Assembly (NCBI GenBank): GCA_027490725.1
Contig: JAIXXN010000056.1
Coordinates: 1-37,318, forward strand
Reading direction: 5' to 3'
Origin: Oxalobacteraceae bacterium
Lineage (GTDB): Bacteria; Pseudomonadota; Gammaproteobacteria; Burkholderiales; Burkholderiaceae_D
Length of the DNA: 37,318 bases
This document shows positions 24,508-34,521 of this stretch, in pieces. Each line of letters begins with the position of its first letter. Within the stretch, counting starts at the first letter, position 1. The position numbers were made by a program, and so were the translations under genes. The notes under the pieces were generated by a model that was given only the letters and a program-made list of their open reading frames with translations, did no database searches and had not been told where the DNA came from.

Positions 24508-26178
24508 TTAGTGGCCGCTACCCGTGTCAGCACCGATACCAGTTTCGGAACGCATCTGCTGCGCTTCGTAACCAGCACGGTCTTCTGCAGCACGTGGGCT
24601 CTTGTCGAGGATCGAGAACAGCCAGATACCGACGAAGCCGGCGGTCATCGAGAACAGTGCTGGCGAAGCGTACGGGAACAGTTCTTTAGCATTACCCAGT
24701 ACGTCCACCCACACCGATTTCGATACCACGGTCAGGCCCACTGCAGTAATCAGACCCATGAAGCCACCGATGGTTGCGCCGCGGGTGGTGCAGTCTTTCC
24801 ACAGTACCGACATAAACAGCACAGGGAAGTTAGCCGAAGCCGCAATCGCGAAGGCCAGCGACACCATGAAAGCGATGTTCTGCTTCTCGAAAGCGATACC
24901 CAGACCGACCGCGACGATACCGAGGCAGATGGTGGTGATACGCGACACTTTCAGTTCTGCAGCGCCAGTTGCCTTACCTTTTTTGATCACGGTAGCGTAC
25001 AGATCGTGCGACACAGCCGATGCGCCGGACAGGGTCAGACCGGCAACCACTGCCAGAATCGTGGCGAAGGCCACTGCCGAGATGAAGCCCAGGAAGACGT
25101 TACCGCCGACTGCTTTGGCCAGGTGAATAGCGGCCATGTTGTTACCACCCAGCAGTTTGCCGGCAGCATCTTTGAACTCTGGGTTGGTGCTGACCAGAAC
25201 GATCGCGCCGAAGCCGATAATGAAGGTCAGAACGTAGAAGTAACCAATCCAGGTGGTTGCCCAGAACACCGATTTACGCGCTTCTTTTGCACTTGGAACG
25301 GTGAAGAAACGCATCAGGATGTGTGGCAGACCGGCGGTACCGAACATCAGTGCCATACCGAAGGAGATCGCCGAAATCGGATCCTTGATGAAGGTGCCTG
25401 GACCCATGATGGCGTCTTTTTTCGCGTGGATTTCAACCGCTTTAGCGAACAGGGCTTCAGGGCTGAAGCTGAACTGTGCCATCACCGAGAAGGCCATGAA
25501 GCTAGCACCGCCCAGCAGCATCACGGCTTTGATGATCTGCACCCAGGTGGTGGCAGTCATACCGCCGAACAGCACGTAAATCATCATCAGCGAACCGACC
25601 AGCACGACGGCGATCCAGTATTCCAGACCGAACAGCAGTTTGATCAGCTGACCGGCACCGACCATCTGGGCGATCAGGTAGAAGGCTACCACCACCAGCG
25701 TACCCGAAGCCGAGAACACGCGGATCGGGGTCTGTTTGAAGCGGTAAGCGGCGACGTCGGCGAAGGTGAAGCGACCCAGGTTACGCAGGCGCTCTGCCAT
25801 CAGGAAGGTGATGATAGGCCAGCCGACCAGGAAGCCGATCGCGTAGATCAGACCGTCATAACCGTTCAGGAACACGGAAGCGGAAATACCCAGGAAGGAT
25901 GCCGCCGACATATAGTCGCCGGCAATCGCCAGACCATTCTGGAAGCCGGTGATGCCACCGCCAGCGGTATAGAAGTCGGAAGCCGACTTGGTCTTAGCAG
26001 CCGCCCATTTGGTCACGAACAGGGTGAAAATAACGAAGGCGCCAAACATGATGATGGCGGTCCAGTTGGTCGCCTGTTTTTCGGCTTGACCTAGATCAGC
26101 ACCAGCTGCCAGCGCAGCACCACTGGCGCCCAGCAGGCCCAGCATAGCAAACAGGGGGAGGAAGCGGCGCGCGTTCAT
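24508..26178 (-). CDS. actP: Cation/acetate (carboxylate) symporter ActP
   Basis: A sodium:solute symporter family (SSF) permease for acetate and other short carboxylates. The 556-residue protein has an N-terminal cleavable-like segment ([16 protein letters not shown]) and about 13 membrane helices. Typical ActP stretches are [35 protein letters not shown] (sodium-site region), [37 protein letters not shown] and [12 protein letters not shown]. Its start overlaps the yjcH stop by 4 bp. Lying directly downstream of prpE on the same strand, it probably supplies propionate as well as acetate; that preference is an inference from context. Confidence 0.93.
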   Translation of the reverse strand: MNARRFLPLFAMLGLLGASGAALAAGADLGQAEKQATNWTAIIMFGAFVIFTLFVTKWAAAKTKSASDFYTAGGGITGFQNGLAIAGDYMSAASFLGISASVFLNGYDGLIYAIGFLVGWPIITFLMAERLRNLGRFTFADVAAYRFKQTPIRVFSASGTLVVVAFYLIAQMVGAGQLIKLLFGLEYWIAVVLVGSLMMIYVLFGGMTATTWVQIIKAVMLLGGASFMAFSVMAQFSFSPEALFAKAVEIHAKKDAIMGPGTFIKDPISAISFGMALMFGTAGLPHILMRFFTVPSAKEARKSVFWATTWIGYFYVLTFIIGFGAIVLVSTNPEFKDAAGKLLGGNNMAAIHLAKAVGGNVFLGFISAVAFATILAVVAGLTLSGASAVSHDLYATVIKKGKATGAAELKVSRITTICLGIVAVGLGIAFEKQNIAFMVSLAFAIAASANFPVLFMSVLWKDCTTRGATIGGFMGLITAVGLTVVSKSVWVDVLGNAKELFPYASPALFSMTAGFVGIWLFSILDKSPRAAEDRAGYEAQQMRSETGIGADTGSGH

Positions 26179-26483
26179 GCTTGCACCTTGGCTTTGATGG
26201 CGGCGGTTAGGTCGTCGAACTCGCTGTTCGCACGACGCACATAGATGCCGGTGATCAGCACCGTGAACAGAATCACGAACAGACCGAGTGGAATACCCCA
26301 GGTCATCACGCCGGCGCCGAGTTTGGTTGCCAAAAACTCTTTATTGAAAGCGATCAGCAGAATGTAGCCGTAGTAGACCACCAGCATTGCTGCCGTCAGC
26401 CACCAGCCATAGCTGGAACGGATCTTGACCAACTTGTGATAGTTGGGGTCGCTTTTGATCTTTTGAACCATTGAATCTTGCAT
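26175..26483 (-). CDS. yjcH: DUF485 inner-membrane protein YjcH
   Basis: A 102-residue protein with two membrane helices (about 26-45 and 60-84) and the DUF485 (PF04341) pattern [30 protein letters not shown] and [24 protein letters not shown]. It is almost always encoded next to actP and is thought to be an accessory subunit, but its exact role is not established. A strong AAAAGGAGA ribosome site precedes the ATG. Confidence 0.92.
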   Translation of the reverse strand: MQDSMVQKIKSDPNYHKLVKIRSSYGWWLTAAMLVVYYGYILLIAFNKEFLATKLGAGVMTWGIPLGLFVILFTVLITGIYVRRANSEFDDLTAAIKAKVQA

Positions 26484-26543
26484 TTTGCGTCTCCTTTTGT
26501 AGGTACAGGTACTCTTTTATTATTCGAGCTTGAGGCAAGATTA

Positions 26544-26568
26544 AGGGGGCTGGCTTACCAGCCCCTTA
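26544..26568 (-). terminator. Hairpin between prpE and yjcH
   Basis: GGGGCTGG and CCAGCCCC pair with a 4-nt loop, with A-G/C-T extensions. On the minus strand it falls 8 bp after the prpE stop, but only CTTAATCTTG follows, so the U-tract is poor. It could be a partial terminator that lowers yjcH-actP expression relative to prp, or an mRNA-processing/stability hairpin. Confidence 0.5.
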
Positions 26569-26575
26569 CGGCAAT

Positions 26576-28477
26576 TTAATTTTTCAAACCATTCTGCACC
26601 GCTTGCTGGATCTGTTGTAAAGATGCCGGATCTTCGATCGCCGTCAGGTCGCCAGGGTTGCGTCCCTCGCAAATTGCCTGTATCGAACGACGCAGCAGTT
26701 TGCCGGAGCGGGTCTTGGGCAATTGCGGGACAAAAAATACCCGTGCTGGCCGCGCGACGGCGCCCAGCTGGCGATCGACTACCGCCAGGATTTCTTTTTC
26801 CTGTGCCGCGCGCTCGGCCTCGCCAGCAATCTGCTCGGCATGCTTGACGATCACGAAGGCGACGGCCACCTGCCCTTTCAGCTTGTCCTCGACGCCCACC
26901 ACCGCCACTTCCGAGACGTTCGGATGGCTGGTGATGGATTCCTCGATTTCGCGGGTGCCGAGGCGGTGTCCGGCAACGTTGATCACATCATCGGTACGGC
27001 CCAGAATGAAGTAATAGCCGTCCGCATCGCGCACGCCCCAGTCGAAGGTGGAATACACCTGACGGTCGAGGAAGGTGGACCAGTAAGTATCAACGAAGCG
27101 CTGATCGTCGCCGTATACGGTCTGCATGCAGCCCGGCGGCAGCGGCCCTTCGATCACCACCACACCTTTTTCATTGGCGCCACATTCCGCGCCCGTCATC
27201 TCGTTGAGCAGCTTGACCTTGTAGCCGTACATCGGCACGCCGGGACTGCCCAGCCGGGTCGGCATATCTTCGATGCCCTTGGCGATCGACAGAATCGGCC
27301 AGCCGGTTTCGGTCTGCCAGTAGTTATCGATAATCGGCACATGCAGTTCGTCGTAAATCCACTGCGAGGTGGTTTCATCGAGCGGCTCGCCGGCCAGGTA
27401 CAGGGCACGCAGCGAAGACAGATTGTATTTGCGCATATATTCCGGCGGCTGCTTGCGCAGCACGCGGATCGCGGTCGGTGCCGAGAACATGCGGCTTACC
27501 TGATACTTCTCGACGATGCTCCACCAGATGCCGGGATCCGGCACGATCGGCATGCCTTCGTACATGATGGTGGCCATCCCGGCGATTAGCGGACCGTAGA
27601 CGATGTACGAGTGTCCCACCACCCAGCCGATGTCCGAGGTAGCAAAGAAGGTTTCACCGGCATTGCCGCAGAAGTTGTACTTCATCGACGACGCCAGCGC
27701 CACCGCGTAACCGCCTACATCGCGCTGCACGCCTTTCGGTTTGCCGGTGGTGCCGGAGGTGTACAGAATGTAAGACGGGGCGTTCGATTCCAGCCAGGTG
27801 ACTGGCACTTGTGCGTCCATGTGGGCGGCACGCAGGGTGGCGTAATCCACGTCGCGCCCTTCCACCAGCGCCATCGGCGCCAGCTTGCGATCTACCAGCA
27901 GCACTTTGGCCGGCTTGGACGCCGACAGGTTGATGGCTTCATCGAGCAGATGCTTGTACGGGATGGCTTTGCCGTTACGCGAGCCACCATCGGCGGAAAC
28001 GATCAGCACCGGCTTGGCATCGTCAATACGGCTGGCCAGCGAGTTGGCAGCAAAACCGCCAAACACCACCGAGTGCACCGCACCGATGCGGGCGCAGGCC
28101 AGCATCGCAAACGCTGCTTCGGCAACCATCGGCATGTAGATCAGCACACGGTCGCCACTGCCCACACCGAGCGACTGCATTACGGCAGCGCAGCGTTCGA
28201 CTTCGCGCTGCAGTTCCGTGAACGAATAGCTACGCTCGGTGCCGGTTTCGGTCGAGATAGCGATCAGCGCCGCCTTGTCGCCCTGCGTGGCGCACCAGCG
28301 GTCCACGGCGTTGTAACACAGATTGGTGGTGCCGCCCACGAACCACTTGGCGAACGGCGGATTGGAATGATCGAGCACTTGCGTGCAAGGGGTGTTCCAG
28401 TGGATCAGCGCAGCTTCGTCTTGCCAGAATTGCTCGGGCGTGTCGATAGAGCGCTGATAGAACTCAGCGTAATTCAT
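26576..28477 (-). CDS. prpE: Propionyl-CoA synthetase PrpE
   Basis: Activates propionate to propionyl-CoA via propionyl-AMP. The 633-residue ANL-superfamily enzyme has an acyl-CoA synthetase N-terminal segment (YAEFYQRSIDTPEQFW), the P-loop ILYTSGTTGKPKGVQRD, the GYYFILGRTDDVINVAGHRLGT hinge region and the C-terminal PKTRSGKLLRR with the catalytic/acylatable lysine. The sequence is close to acetyl-CoA synthetase, so AcsA is the alternative, but the N-terminal features and its place behind prpF favour PrpE. GGAGGAG precedes the ATG; the gap to prpF is 34 bp. Confidence 0.92.
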   Translation of the reverse strand: MNYAEFYQRSIDTPEQFWQDEAALIHWNTPCTQVLDHSNPPFAKWFVGGTTNLCYNAVDRWCATQGDKAALIAISTETGTERSYSFTELQREVERCAAVMQSLGVGSGDRVLIYMPMVAEAAFAMLACARIGAVHSVVFGGFAANSLASRIDDAKPVLIVSADGGSRNGKAIPYKHLLDEAINLSASKPAKVLLVDRKLAPMALVEGRDVDYATLRAAHMDAQVPVTWLESNAPSYILYTSGTTGKPKGVQRDVGGYAVALASSMKYNFCGNAGETFFATSDIGWVVGHSYIVYGPLIAGMATIMYEGMPIVPDPGIWWSIVEKYQVSRMFSAPTAIRVLRKQPPEYMRKYNLSSLRALYLAGEPLDETTSQWIYDELHVPIIDNYWQTETGWPILSIAKGIEDMPTRLGSPGVPMYGYKVKLLNEMTGAECGANEKGVVVIEGPLPPGCMQTVYGDDQRFVDTYWSTFLDRQVYSTFDWGVRDADGYYFILGRTDDVINVAGHRLGTREIEESITSHPNVSEVAVVGVEDKLKGQVAVAFVIVKHAEQIAGEAERAAQEKEILAVVDRQLGAVARPARVFFVPQLPKTRSGKLLRRSIQAICEGRNPGDLTAIEDPASLQQIQQAVQNGLKN

Positions 28478-28511
28478 GTCTCCTCCATACTCCGTATCAG
28501 AAAGCAGCTAT

Positions 28512-29720
28512 TCAGAACGTATCACCGGGAACGCGCACCCATCCCTCCATCAGCACACGGGCGCTGCGGCTCATCACCGCCTTGGTCACGCTCCACTCGC
28601 CGTTTTGCAGGGTCGCTTCCGCGCCCACCCGCAAGGTGCCGGACGGATGGCCGAAGCGCACCGCTGGCAGGGCCTGACCGCCGGCCGCGAGGCTGACCAG
28701 CGTGCCGGGAATGGCTGCCGCGGTACCGATGGCCACCGCCGCAGTGCCCATCATGGCGTGGTGCAGCTTGCCCATCGAGAGCGCCCGCACCAGCAGATCG
28801 ATATCGCTGGCGGCAATCGCTTTGCCGCTGGACGACAGGTAGTCGCGCGGTGGCGCAACAAACGCCACTTTCGGCGTGTGCTGACGCTTGGCCGCTTCGC
28901 CGAGATCCGAGATCAGCCCCATCCGCAGCGCGCCATGGGCACGGATGGTTTCGAACATGGCCAGCGCTTTCGGATCGCCATTGATAGCGTCCTGCAGCTC
29001 GGTACCGTTGTAGCCGATGGCGTCGGCATTGATGAAAATGGTCGGAATGCCGGCATTGATCATGGTGGCCTTGAGCGTGCCCACACCGGGCACCTCCAGA
29101 TCGTCGACCAGCTGACCGGTCGGGAACATCGAATTTTTCCCGCCCTCGCCAGCGCCCTCTTCATCGGCAGCCGGATCCATGAACTCGAGTTGCACTTCGG
29201 CGGCCGGGAAGGTCACGCCATCGAGCTCGAAGTCGCCGGTTTCCTGCACCTCGCCATGGCTGATCGGCACATGGGCGATGATGGTCTTGCCGATATTGGC
29301 TTGCCAGATGCGCACCACGGCCACGCCGTTCTGCGGCACGCGGGCAGCATCGACCAGACCGCCACTAATAGCGAAGGCGCCCACTGCGGCCGACAGATTG
29401 CCGCAGTTACCGCTCCAGTCGACGAAGGCCTTGTCGATCGAGACCTGACCGAACAGATAATCGACGTCGTGATCGGCCAGGCTACTTTTCGCCAGAATCA
29501 CCGTCTTGCTGGTGCTCGAAGTCGCGCCGCCCATGCCGTCAATCTGCTTGCCGTACGGGTCGGGGCTACCGATCACGCGCAACAGCAGAGCGTCGCGTGT
29601 GGCGCCCGGCTGCTGTGCCGCTGGCGGCAGATCCTGCAAGCGGAAAAATACCCCCTTGCTGGTGCCGCCGCGAATATAGGTCGCAGGGACCTTGATTTGA
29701 GGAAGATGCGCCATGATCAT
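28512..29720 (-). CDS. prpF: 2-methylaconitate isomerase PrpF
   Basis: Isomerises trans-2-methylaconitate, the product of AcnD, into the cis form. The 402-residue protein has the PrpF-family (diaminopimelate-epimerase-like) fold with PATYIRGGTSKGVFFRL at the N-terminus, GMGGATSSTSKTVIL, WSGNCGNLSAAVGAFAI (catalytic-site cysteine region) and the C-terminal FGHPSGTLRVGA. The ATG at 29720 overlaps the acnD stop by 4 bp; an in-frame ATG at 29714 is possible. Confidence 0.93.
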   Translation of the reverse strand: MIMAHLPQIKVPATYIRGGTSKGVFFRLQDLPPAAQQPGATRDALLLRVIGSPDPYGKQIDGMGGATSSTSKTVILAKSSLADHDVDYLFGQVSIDKAFVDWSGNCGNLSAAVGAFAISGGLVDAARVPQNGVAVVRIWQANIGKTIIAHVPISHGEVQETGDFELDGVTFPAAEVQLEFMDPAADEEGAGEGGKNSMFPTGQLVDDLEVPGVGTLKATMINAGIPTIFINADAIGYNGTELQDAINGDPKALAMFETIRAHGALRMGLISDLGEAAKRQHTPKVAFVAPPRDYLSSSGKAIAASDIDLLVRALSMGKLHHAMMGTAAVAIGTAAAIPGTLVSLAAGGQALPAVRFGHPSGTLRVGAEATLQNGEWSVTKAVMSRSARVLMEGWVRVPGDTF

Positions 29721-32314
29721 GCCGCTTTCGACGATTCGAGGAAGTCCTGCGCAAAGCGTTGCAGCACGCCGCCCGCTTCGTAGATCGACACTTCTTCGGC
29801 CGTATCCAGACGGCAGGTGACCGGCACTTCCAGCGTTTCGCCGTTGCGACGATGGATCACCAGCGTCAGCGTCGAACGCGGCGTACGTTCACCGATGACG
29901 TCATAGCTCTCGCTGCCATCCAGCGCCAGCGTCAGACGGTTCACGCCCGGTTTGAACTCCAGCGGCAGCACACCCATGCCGACCAGATTGGTACGGTGAA
30001 TGCGCTCGAAGCCTTCCGCCACAATCGCCTCGACACCGGCCAGACGTACACCTTTGGCAGCCCAGTCACGCGAAGAACCCTGACCGTAGTCGGCACCGGC
30101 CACAATGATCAGCGGCTGTTTGCGTTCCATATAGGTTTCAATGGCTTCCCACATGCGGGTCACTTTGCCTTCCGGCTCGACGCGCGCCAGCGAACCGGCT
30201 TTAACCTTGCCGTCGGCATCGCGCACCATTTCGTTTTTCAGCGTCGGATTAGCGAAGGTCGCACGCTGTGCGGTCAGGTGGTCGCCACGGTGGGTCGCGT
30301 AGGAATTGAAGTCCTCTTCCGGCAGCCCCATTTTGGCCAGATATTCGCCAGCGGCGCTATCGAGCATGATGGCGTTCGACGGCGACAGGTGGTCGGTGGT
30401 GATGTTATCGCCCAGCACCGCTAGCGGCAGCATGCCAGTCAGCGTACGGGCACCGGCCAGCGCGCCTTCCCAGTATGGCGGACGGCGGATATAGGTGGTC
30501 TGTGGACGCCAGTCGTACAAAGGCGCTACCGACACGCCATCATCGGCCTGTTTGGCGAACATCGGAATGTAGACCTTGCGGTACTGCTCAGGCTTGACGC
30601 TGGCAGCAACGATGGCATCGACTTCTTCATCGCTCGGCCAGATGTCTTTCAGGGTCACCGCCTGACCATTGCTGTCGTAGCCCAGGATATCTTTTTCGAT
30701 ATCGAAGCGGATGGTGCCGGCAATCGCGTAGGCCACTACCAGCGGCGGTGACGCGAGGAAGGCCTGCTTGGCGTAAGGATGGATACGGCCATCGAAGTTG
30801 CGGTTACCCGACAGGACGGCGGTGGCGTACAGGTCGCGCTCCACCACTTCCTTCTGGATCACCGGATCGAGCGCACCGGACATACCGTTGCACGAGGTGC
30901 AGGCATAGGCCACCACGCCGAAGCCCAGCTTTTCCAGTTCCGGCATCAGACCGGCTTCTTCCAGATACAGGGTGACGGTCTTCGAACCGGGCGCCAGCGA
31001 GCTTTTCACCCAGGGCTTGCGGCTCAGGCCACGCGCATTGGCGTTACGTGCCACCAGACCGGCAGCGATCATATTGCGCGGATTGTTGGTGTTGGTGCAG
31101 CTGGTGATGGCCGCGATGATGCAGGCACCATCAGGCATCTGACCCGGCACGTTTTCCACCACACCGCTGATGCCACGTGCGGCCAGTTCCGAGGTCGGCA
31201 CACGGTTGTGCGGATTCGACGGACCAGCGATATTGCGCACCACCGACGACAGATCGAACTGCAGTACGCGTTCGTATTCGGCAGTCTTCAGCGCTGCGCC
31301 CCACAGGCCGGTTTCCTTGGCATAGGTCTCGACCAGCTTGACGGTTTCGTCGTCGCGGCCAGTCAGCTTCAGGTATTTGATGGTCTGCTCGTCGATGTAG
31401 AACATCGCCGCAGTCGAACCGTATTCCGGTGCCATGTTGGAGATGGTGGCGCGATCGCCCAGCGTCAGGTGCGCCGCACCTTCGCCATAGAACTCCAGGT
31501 ACGAGGACACCACTTTCTGCTTGCGCAGGAATTCGGTCAGCGCCAGCACGGTATCGGTGGCGGTAATGCCTTCCTGTGGTTTGCCGCTCAGTTCCACGCC
31601 AATGATGTCCGGCAGGCGCATCCACGAAGCGCGGCCCAGCATCACGCTTTCCGCTTCCAGACCACCGACACCGATCGCGATCACGCCCAGCGCGTCGACC
31701 ATCGGCGTATGCGAGTCGGTACCAACCAGCGTGTCCGGATAGGCGACACCGTCCACCGCCTGAATCACTGGCGACATGCGTTCCAGATTGATCTGGTGCA
31801 GGATGCCGTTACCGGGCGGGATCACGTCGACGTTCTTGAACGCCTTCTTGGTCCAGTTGATGAAGTCGAAACGGTCTTCGTTACGACGATCTTCAATGGC
31901 ACGGTTTTTATCGAAAGCCTGCGGATCGAAACCGCCGCATTCCACAGCCAGCGAATGGTCCACCACCAGCTGGGTAGGCACCACCGGATTGACCTGTGCC
32001 GGATCACCGCCCTGCAGAGCGATCGCGTCGCGCAGACCGGCCAGATCGACCAGTGCGGTCTGGCCCAGAATGTCGTGGCACACCACGCGCGCAGGGAACC
32101 ACGGGAAGTCCAGATCACGCTTACGTTCGATCAGTTGCGACAGCGAGGCGTTCAGCGTGGCAGGATCACAGCGGCGCACCAGATTTTCAGCCAGCACGCG
32201 CGAGGTATAGGGCAGCTTGGCCCAGGCACCGGCCTGAATCGCATCAACGGCGGCACGCGCATCGAAGAAATCCAGTTTGGTGCCAGGCAGCGGCTTACGG
32301 AATTGGGTATTCAT
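29717..32314 (-). CDS. acnD: Fe-S 2-methylcitrate dehydratase AcnD
   Basis: Aconitase-family enzyme dehydrating 2-methylcitrate to 2-methylaconitate; together with PrpF it replaces PrpD, which is absent here. The 865-residue protein has the 4Fe-4S cysteines in ITSCTNTNNP and ACTSCNGMSG, the GTDSHTPMVDALGVIAIGVGGLEAE block, and the swivel domain with GSSRDWAAKG and RIHRTNLVGMGVLPL. Aconitase A is the close alternative, distinguished here only by operon position between prpC and prpF. Start and stop of neighbours overlap (prpC stop at 32314-32316, prpF start), indicating tight coupling. Confidence 0.92.
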   Translation of the reverse strand: MNTQFRKPLPGTKLDFFDARAAVDAIQAGAWAKLPYTSRVLAENLVRRCDPATLNASLSQLIERKRDLDFPWFPARVVCHDILGQTALVDLAGLRDAIALQGGDPAQVNPVVPTQLVVDHSLAVECGGFDPQAFDKNRAIEDRRNEDRFDFINWTKKAFKNVDVIPPGNGILHQINLERMSPVIQAVDGVAYPDTLVGTDSHTPMVDALGVIAIGVGGLEAESVMLGRASWMRLPDIIGVELSGKPQEGITATDTVLALTEFLRKQKVVSSYLEFYGEGAAHLTLGDRATISNMAPEYGSTAAMFYIDEQTIKYLKLTGRDDETVKLVETYAKETGLWGAALKTAEYERVLQFDLSSVVRNIAGPSNPHNRVPTSELAARGISGVVENVPGQMPDGACIIAAITSCTNTNNPRNMIAAGLVARNANARGLSRKPWVKSSLAPGSKTVTLYLEEAGLMPELEKLGFGVVAYACTSCNGMSGALDPVIQKEVVERDLYATAVLSGNRNFDGRIHPYAKQAFLASPPLVVAYAIAGTIRFDIEKDILGYDSNGQAVTLKDIWPSDEEVDAIVAASVKPEQYRKVYIPMFAKQADDGVSVAPLYDWRPQTTYIRRPPYWEGALAGARTLTGMLPLAVLGDNITTDHLSPSNAIMLDSAAGEYLAKMGLPEEDFNSYATHRGDHLTAQRATFANPTLKNEMVRDADGKVKAGSLARVEPEGKVTRMWEAIETYMERKQPLIIVAGADYGQGSSRDWAAKGVRLAGVEAIVAEGFERIHRTNLVGMGVLPLEFKPGVNRLTLALDGSESYDVIGERTPRSTLTLVIHRRNGETLEVPVTCRLDTAEEVSIYEAGGVLQRFAQDFLESSKAA

Positions 32315-33459
32315 TATTTGCGATCCTTGATCGAAACGAATTGCAGATCTTCAGGGCCGACATAGTTGGCGCTTGGACGAATGATCTTGTTATCGATGCG
32401 CTGCTCGATGACGTGGGCAGCCCAGCCGGAGGTACGTGCGATCACGAACAGTGGCGTGAACATGGCCGTTGGCACGCCCATCATGTGGTAGGACACCGCC
32501 GAGAACCAGTCCAGATTCGGGAACATTTTCTTCACTTCCCACATCACGCTTTCCAGACGTTCGGCGATATCGAACATCTTGGTCGAACCGGCTTCTTCGG
32601 ACAGCTGACGTGCCACATCCTTGATCACCACATTGCGCGGATCCGAGATGGTGTAGACCGGGTGACCGAAACCGATCACCACTTCCTTGTTGGCGACGCG
32701 ATTGCGGATATCGGCTTCGGCTTCGTCCGGATTTTCATAGCGCTTCTGGATTTCGAAAGCGACTTCGTTGGCGCCGCCGTGTTTAGGACCGCGCAGCGCG
32801 CCAATCGCACCGGTGATGGCCGAGTGCACATCCGAACCGGTACCGGCGATCACGCGCGCGGTGAAGGTGGACGCATTGAATTCGTGTTCCGCGTACAGGA
32901 TCAGCGAGGTGTGCATGGCGCGTACCCAAGATGCCTGCGGCTTCTCGCCGTGCAGCAGATGCAGGAAATGGCCGCCGATCGAATCATCGTCGGTCTCGAC
33001 ATCGATGCGCTTGCCGTTGCTGCTGAAGTGGTACCAGTACAGCAGCATCGAGCCGAAGGACGCCATCAGACGGTCGGCGATATCGCGTGCGCCCGGGGTG
33101 TTGTGATCATCTTTTTCCGGCAGCGTGCAGCCCAGTACCGAAACACCGGTGCGCATCACATCCATCGGGTGTGCCGAGGCAGGCAGCGCTTCCAGCGCAG
33201 CTTTCAGATTCGCCGGCAGACCGCGCAGCGATTTCAGTTTGGCTTTATAGCCTTTCAGTTCTGCTTCGGTCGGCAGTTTGCCGTGTACCAGCAGGTGAGC
33301 GATTTCTTCGAATTCGCAGGTGTTGGCGACATCCAGAATGTCATAGCCGCGATAGTGCAGGTCATTGCCGCTTTTGCCAACCGAGCAAAGCGCCGTATTA
33401 CCGGCAGCGACACCCGACAGGGCAACAGATTTTTTTGGTTTGAAGGTAGCTTCGGTCAT
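32314..33459 (-). CDS. prpC: 2-methylcitrate synthase PrpC
   Basis: Condenses propionyl-CoA with oxaloacetate into 2-methylcitrate. The 381-residue citrate-synthase-family protein shows the Type-II short form typical of Prp[31 protein letters not shown], the [43 protein letters not shown] active-site block (His and the GPLHGGAN-like motif) and [13 protein letters not shown]. The ATG at 33459 has AGGAG eight bases upstream and begins [11 protein letters not shown]; the open frame before it lies in the prpB-prpC junction and lacks homologous character. Confidence 0.95.
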   Translation of the reverse strand: MTEATFKPKKSVALSGVAAGNTALCSVGKSGNDLHYRGYDILDVANTCEFEEIAHLLVHGKLPTEAELKGYKAKLKSLRGLPANLKAALEALPASAHPMDVMRTGVSVLGCTLPEKDDHNTPGARDIADRLMASFGSMLLYWYHFSSNGKRIDVETDDDSIGGHFLHLLHGEKPQASWVRAMHTSLILYAEHEFNASTFTARVIAGTGSDVHSAITGAIGALRGPKHGGANEVAFEIQKRYENPDEAEADIRNRVANKEVVIGFGHPVYTISDPRNVVIKDVARQLSEEAGSTKMFDIAERLESVMWEVKKMFPNLDWFSAVSYHMMGVPTAMFTPLFVIARTSGWAAHVIEQRIDNKIIRPSANYVGPEDLQFVSIKDRK

Positions 33460-33472
33460 GTGGATTCTCCTC

Positions 33473-34360
33473 TTATTTTTTCTGGGCGGCGAACAGGGCA
33501 TCGAGCTTTTGCTCGAAGCTGTGGTAATTGATGCGCTCATACAGTTCGGCGCGGGTTTGCATGGTGTCGACCACGTTCTGCTGGGTACCGTCGCGACGGA
33601 TCGCGCCGTAGACGTTTTCCGCAGCCTTGTTCATGGCGCGGAAAGCCGACAGCGGATACAGCACCAGACCCACATCGGCGCTGCGCAGTTCATCGACCGT
33701 GAACAGCGGGGTCGAACCGAATTCGGTGATATTGGCCAGCACCGGCACTTTCACGGCGGCGGCGAATTTCTTGTACATCTCGAGGCTGATCATGGCTTCC
33801 GGGAAGATCATGTCGGCACCGGCTTCGACGCAGGCCACGGCGCGCTCGATAGCAGCGTCCAGACCTTCCACGGCCAGCGCATCGGTGCGCGCCATGATCA
33901 CGAAGTTTTCATCGGTACGCGCATCCACGGCGGCGGCGATACGGTCGACCATTTCCTGCTTGGTGACGATCTCTTTGCCCGGACGGTGGCCGCAGCGTTT
34001 CGCACCCACCTGATCTTCGATGTGCATCGCAGCGGCGCCGAACTTGATCATCGACTTCACGGTACGGGCCACATTGAACGCCGAAGCGCCGAAGCCGGTA
34101 TCCACGTCGACCAGCAGTGGCAGGTCGCACACGTCGGTAATGCGGCGTACATCGGTCAGCACATCATCGAGACTGGAGATACCCAGATCCGGCAGACCCA
34201 GCGAACCGGCCGCGACACCGCCACCGGACAGGTAGATGGCTTTGAAGCCAGCGCGTTTTGCCAGCAAAGCGTGGTTGGCATTGATCGCACCAACGACTTG
34301 CAGTGGGGATTCTTCCTGTACAGCTTTGCGGAAAGCGGCGCCTGCGGAATATTGACTCAT
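33473..34360 (-). CDS. prpB: 2-methylisocitrate lyase PrpB
   Basis: Splits 2-methylisocitrate into pyruvate and succinate, the last step of the cycle. The 295-residue PEP-mutase/ICL-superfamily protein has [39 protein letters not shown] (metal-binding Asp), the catalytic [10 protein letters not shown] loop with its Cys, and [12 protein letters not shown]. The ATG at 34360 has GAAAGG (34368-34373 on the opposite strand) seven bases upstream and begins [11 protein letters not shown], the family's usual N-terminus. It is first in the operon, about 29 bp from the predicted sigma-54 start site. Confidence 0.95.
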   Translation of the reverse strand: MSQYSAGAAFRKAVQEESPLQVVGAINANHALLAKRAGFKAIYLSGGGVAAGSLGLPDLGISSLDDVLTDVRRITDVCDLPLLVDVDTGFGASAFNVARTVKSMIKFGAAAMHIEDQVGAKRCGHRPGKEIVTKQEMVDRIAAAVDARTDENFVIMARTDALAVEGLDAAIERAVACVEAGADMIFPEAMISLEMYKKFAAAVKVPVLANITEFGSTPLFTVDELRSADVGLVLYPLSAFRAMNKAAENVYGAIRRDGTQQNVVDTMQTRAELYERINYHSFEQKLDALFAAQKK

Positions 34361-34400
34361 GTTGTGACCTTTCAACGTTGCGTTAAGTACTGTCTCTAGT

Positions 34401-34415
34401 GCAAGCAGCGTGCCA
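34401..34415 (-). promoter_or_regulatory. Sigma-54 promoter of the prp operon
   Basis: On the minus strand the sequence is TGGCACGCTGCTTGC, a complete match to the -24/-12 consensus TGGCAC-N5-TTGC. The predicted start site is near 34389, giving a leader of about 29 nt before prpB. The divergent gene encodes a sigma-54 activator, so this is almost certainly the regulated promoter. Confidence 0.9.
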
Positions 34416-34432
34416 AGTCGACACTCTTTATA

Positions 34433-34445
34433 AATCAAGCACTTA
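34433..34445 (+). promoter_or_regulatory. IHF-binding consensus
   Basis: AATCAAGCACTTA is a perfect match to the IHF consensus WATCAANNNNTTR. It lies between the sigma-54 promoter and the upstream activator sites, where DNA bending by IHF would bring PrpR to the polymerase. Confidence 0.7.
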
Positions 34446-34468
34446 GTCAGAGTCGATGTTGCATTGAT

Positions 34469-34521
34469 GTTTCATATTTGTTTCACTTAGTTTCAATTCG
34501 TTTCACATTGAAACGTGAAAC
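34469..34521. promoter_or_regulatory. PrpR upstream activating sequence: array of six GTTTCA half-sites
   Basis: GTTTCA occurs at 34469, 34480, 34490 and 34500 (steps of 11, 10 and 10 bp), and the inverted TGAAAC at 34509 and 34516. The last units form palindromes: GTTTCA-CAT-TGAAAC (34500-34514) and GTTTCAC/GTGAAAC (34500-34506, 34515-34521). The array is about 80-130 bp upstream of the predicted prpB start site, the usual range for a sigma-54 activator. Assignment to PrpR rests on position. Confidence 0.75.

Noticed and set aside
30779..32365. 528-codon open frame on the plus strand
   Set aside because: Antisense to acnD; His/Gln-rich, no motif.
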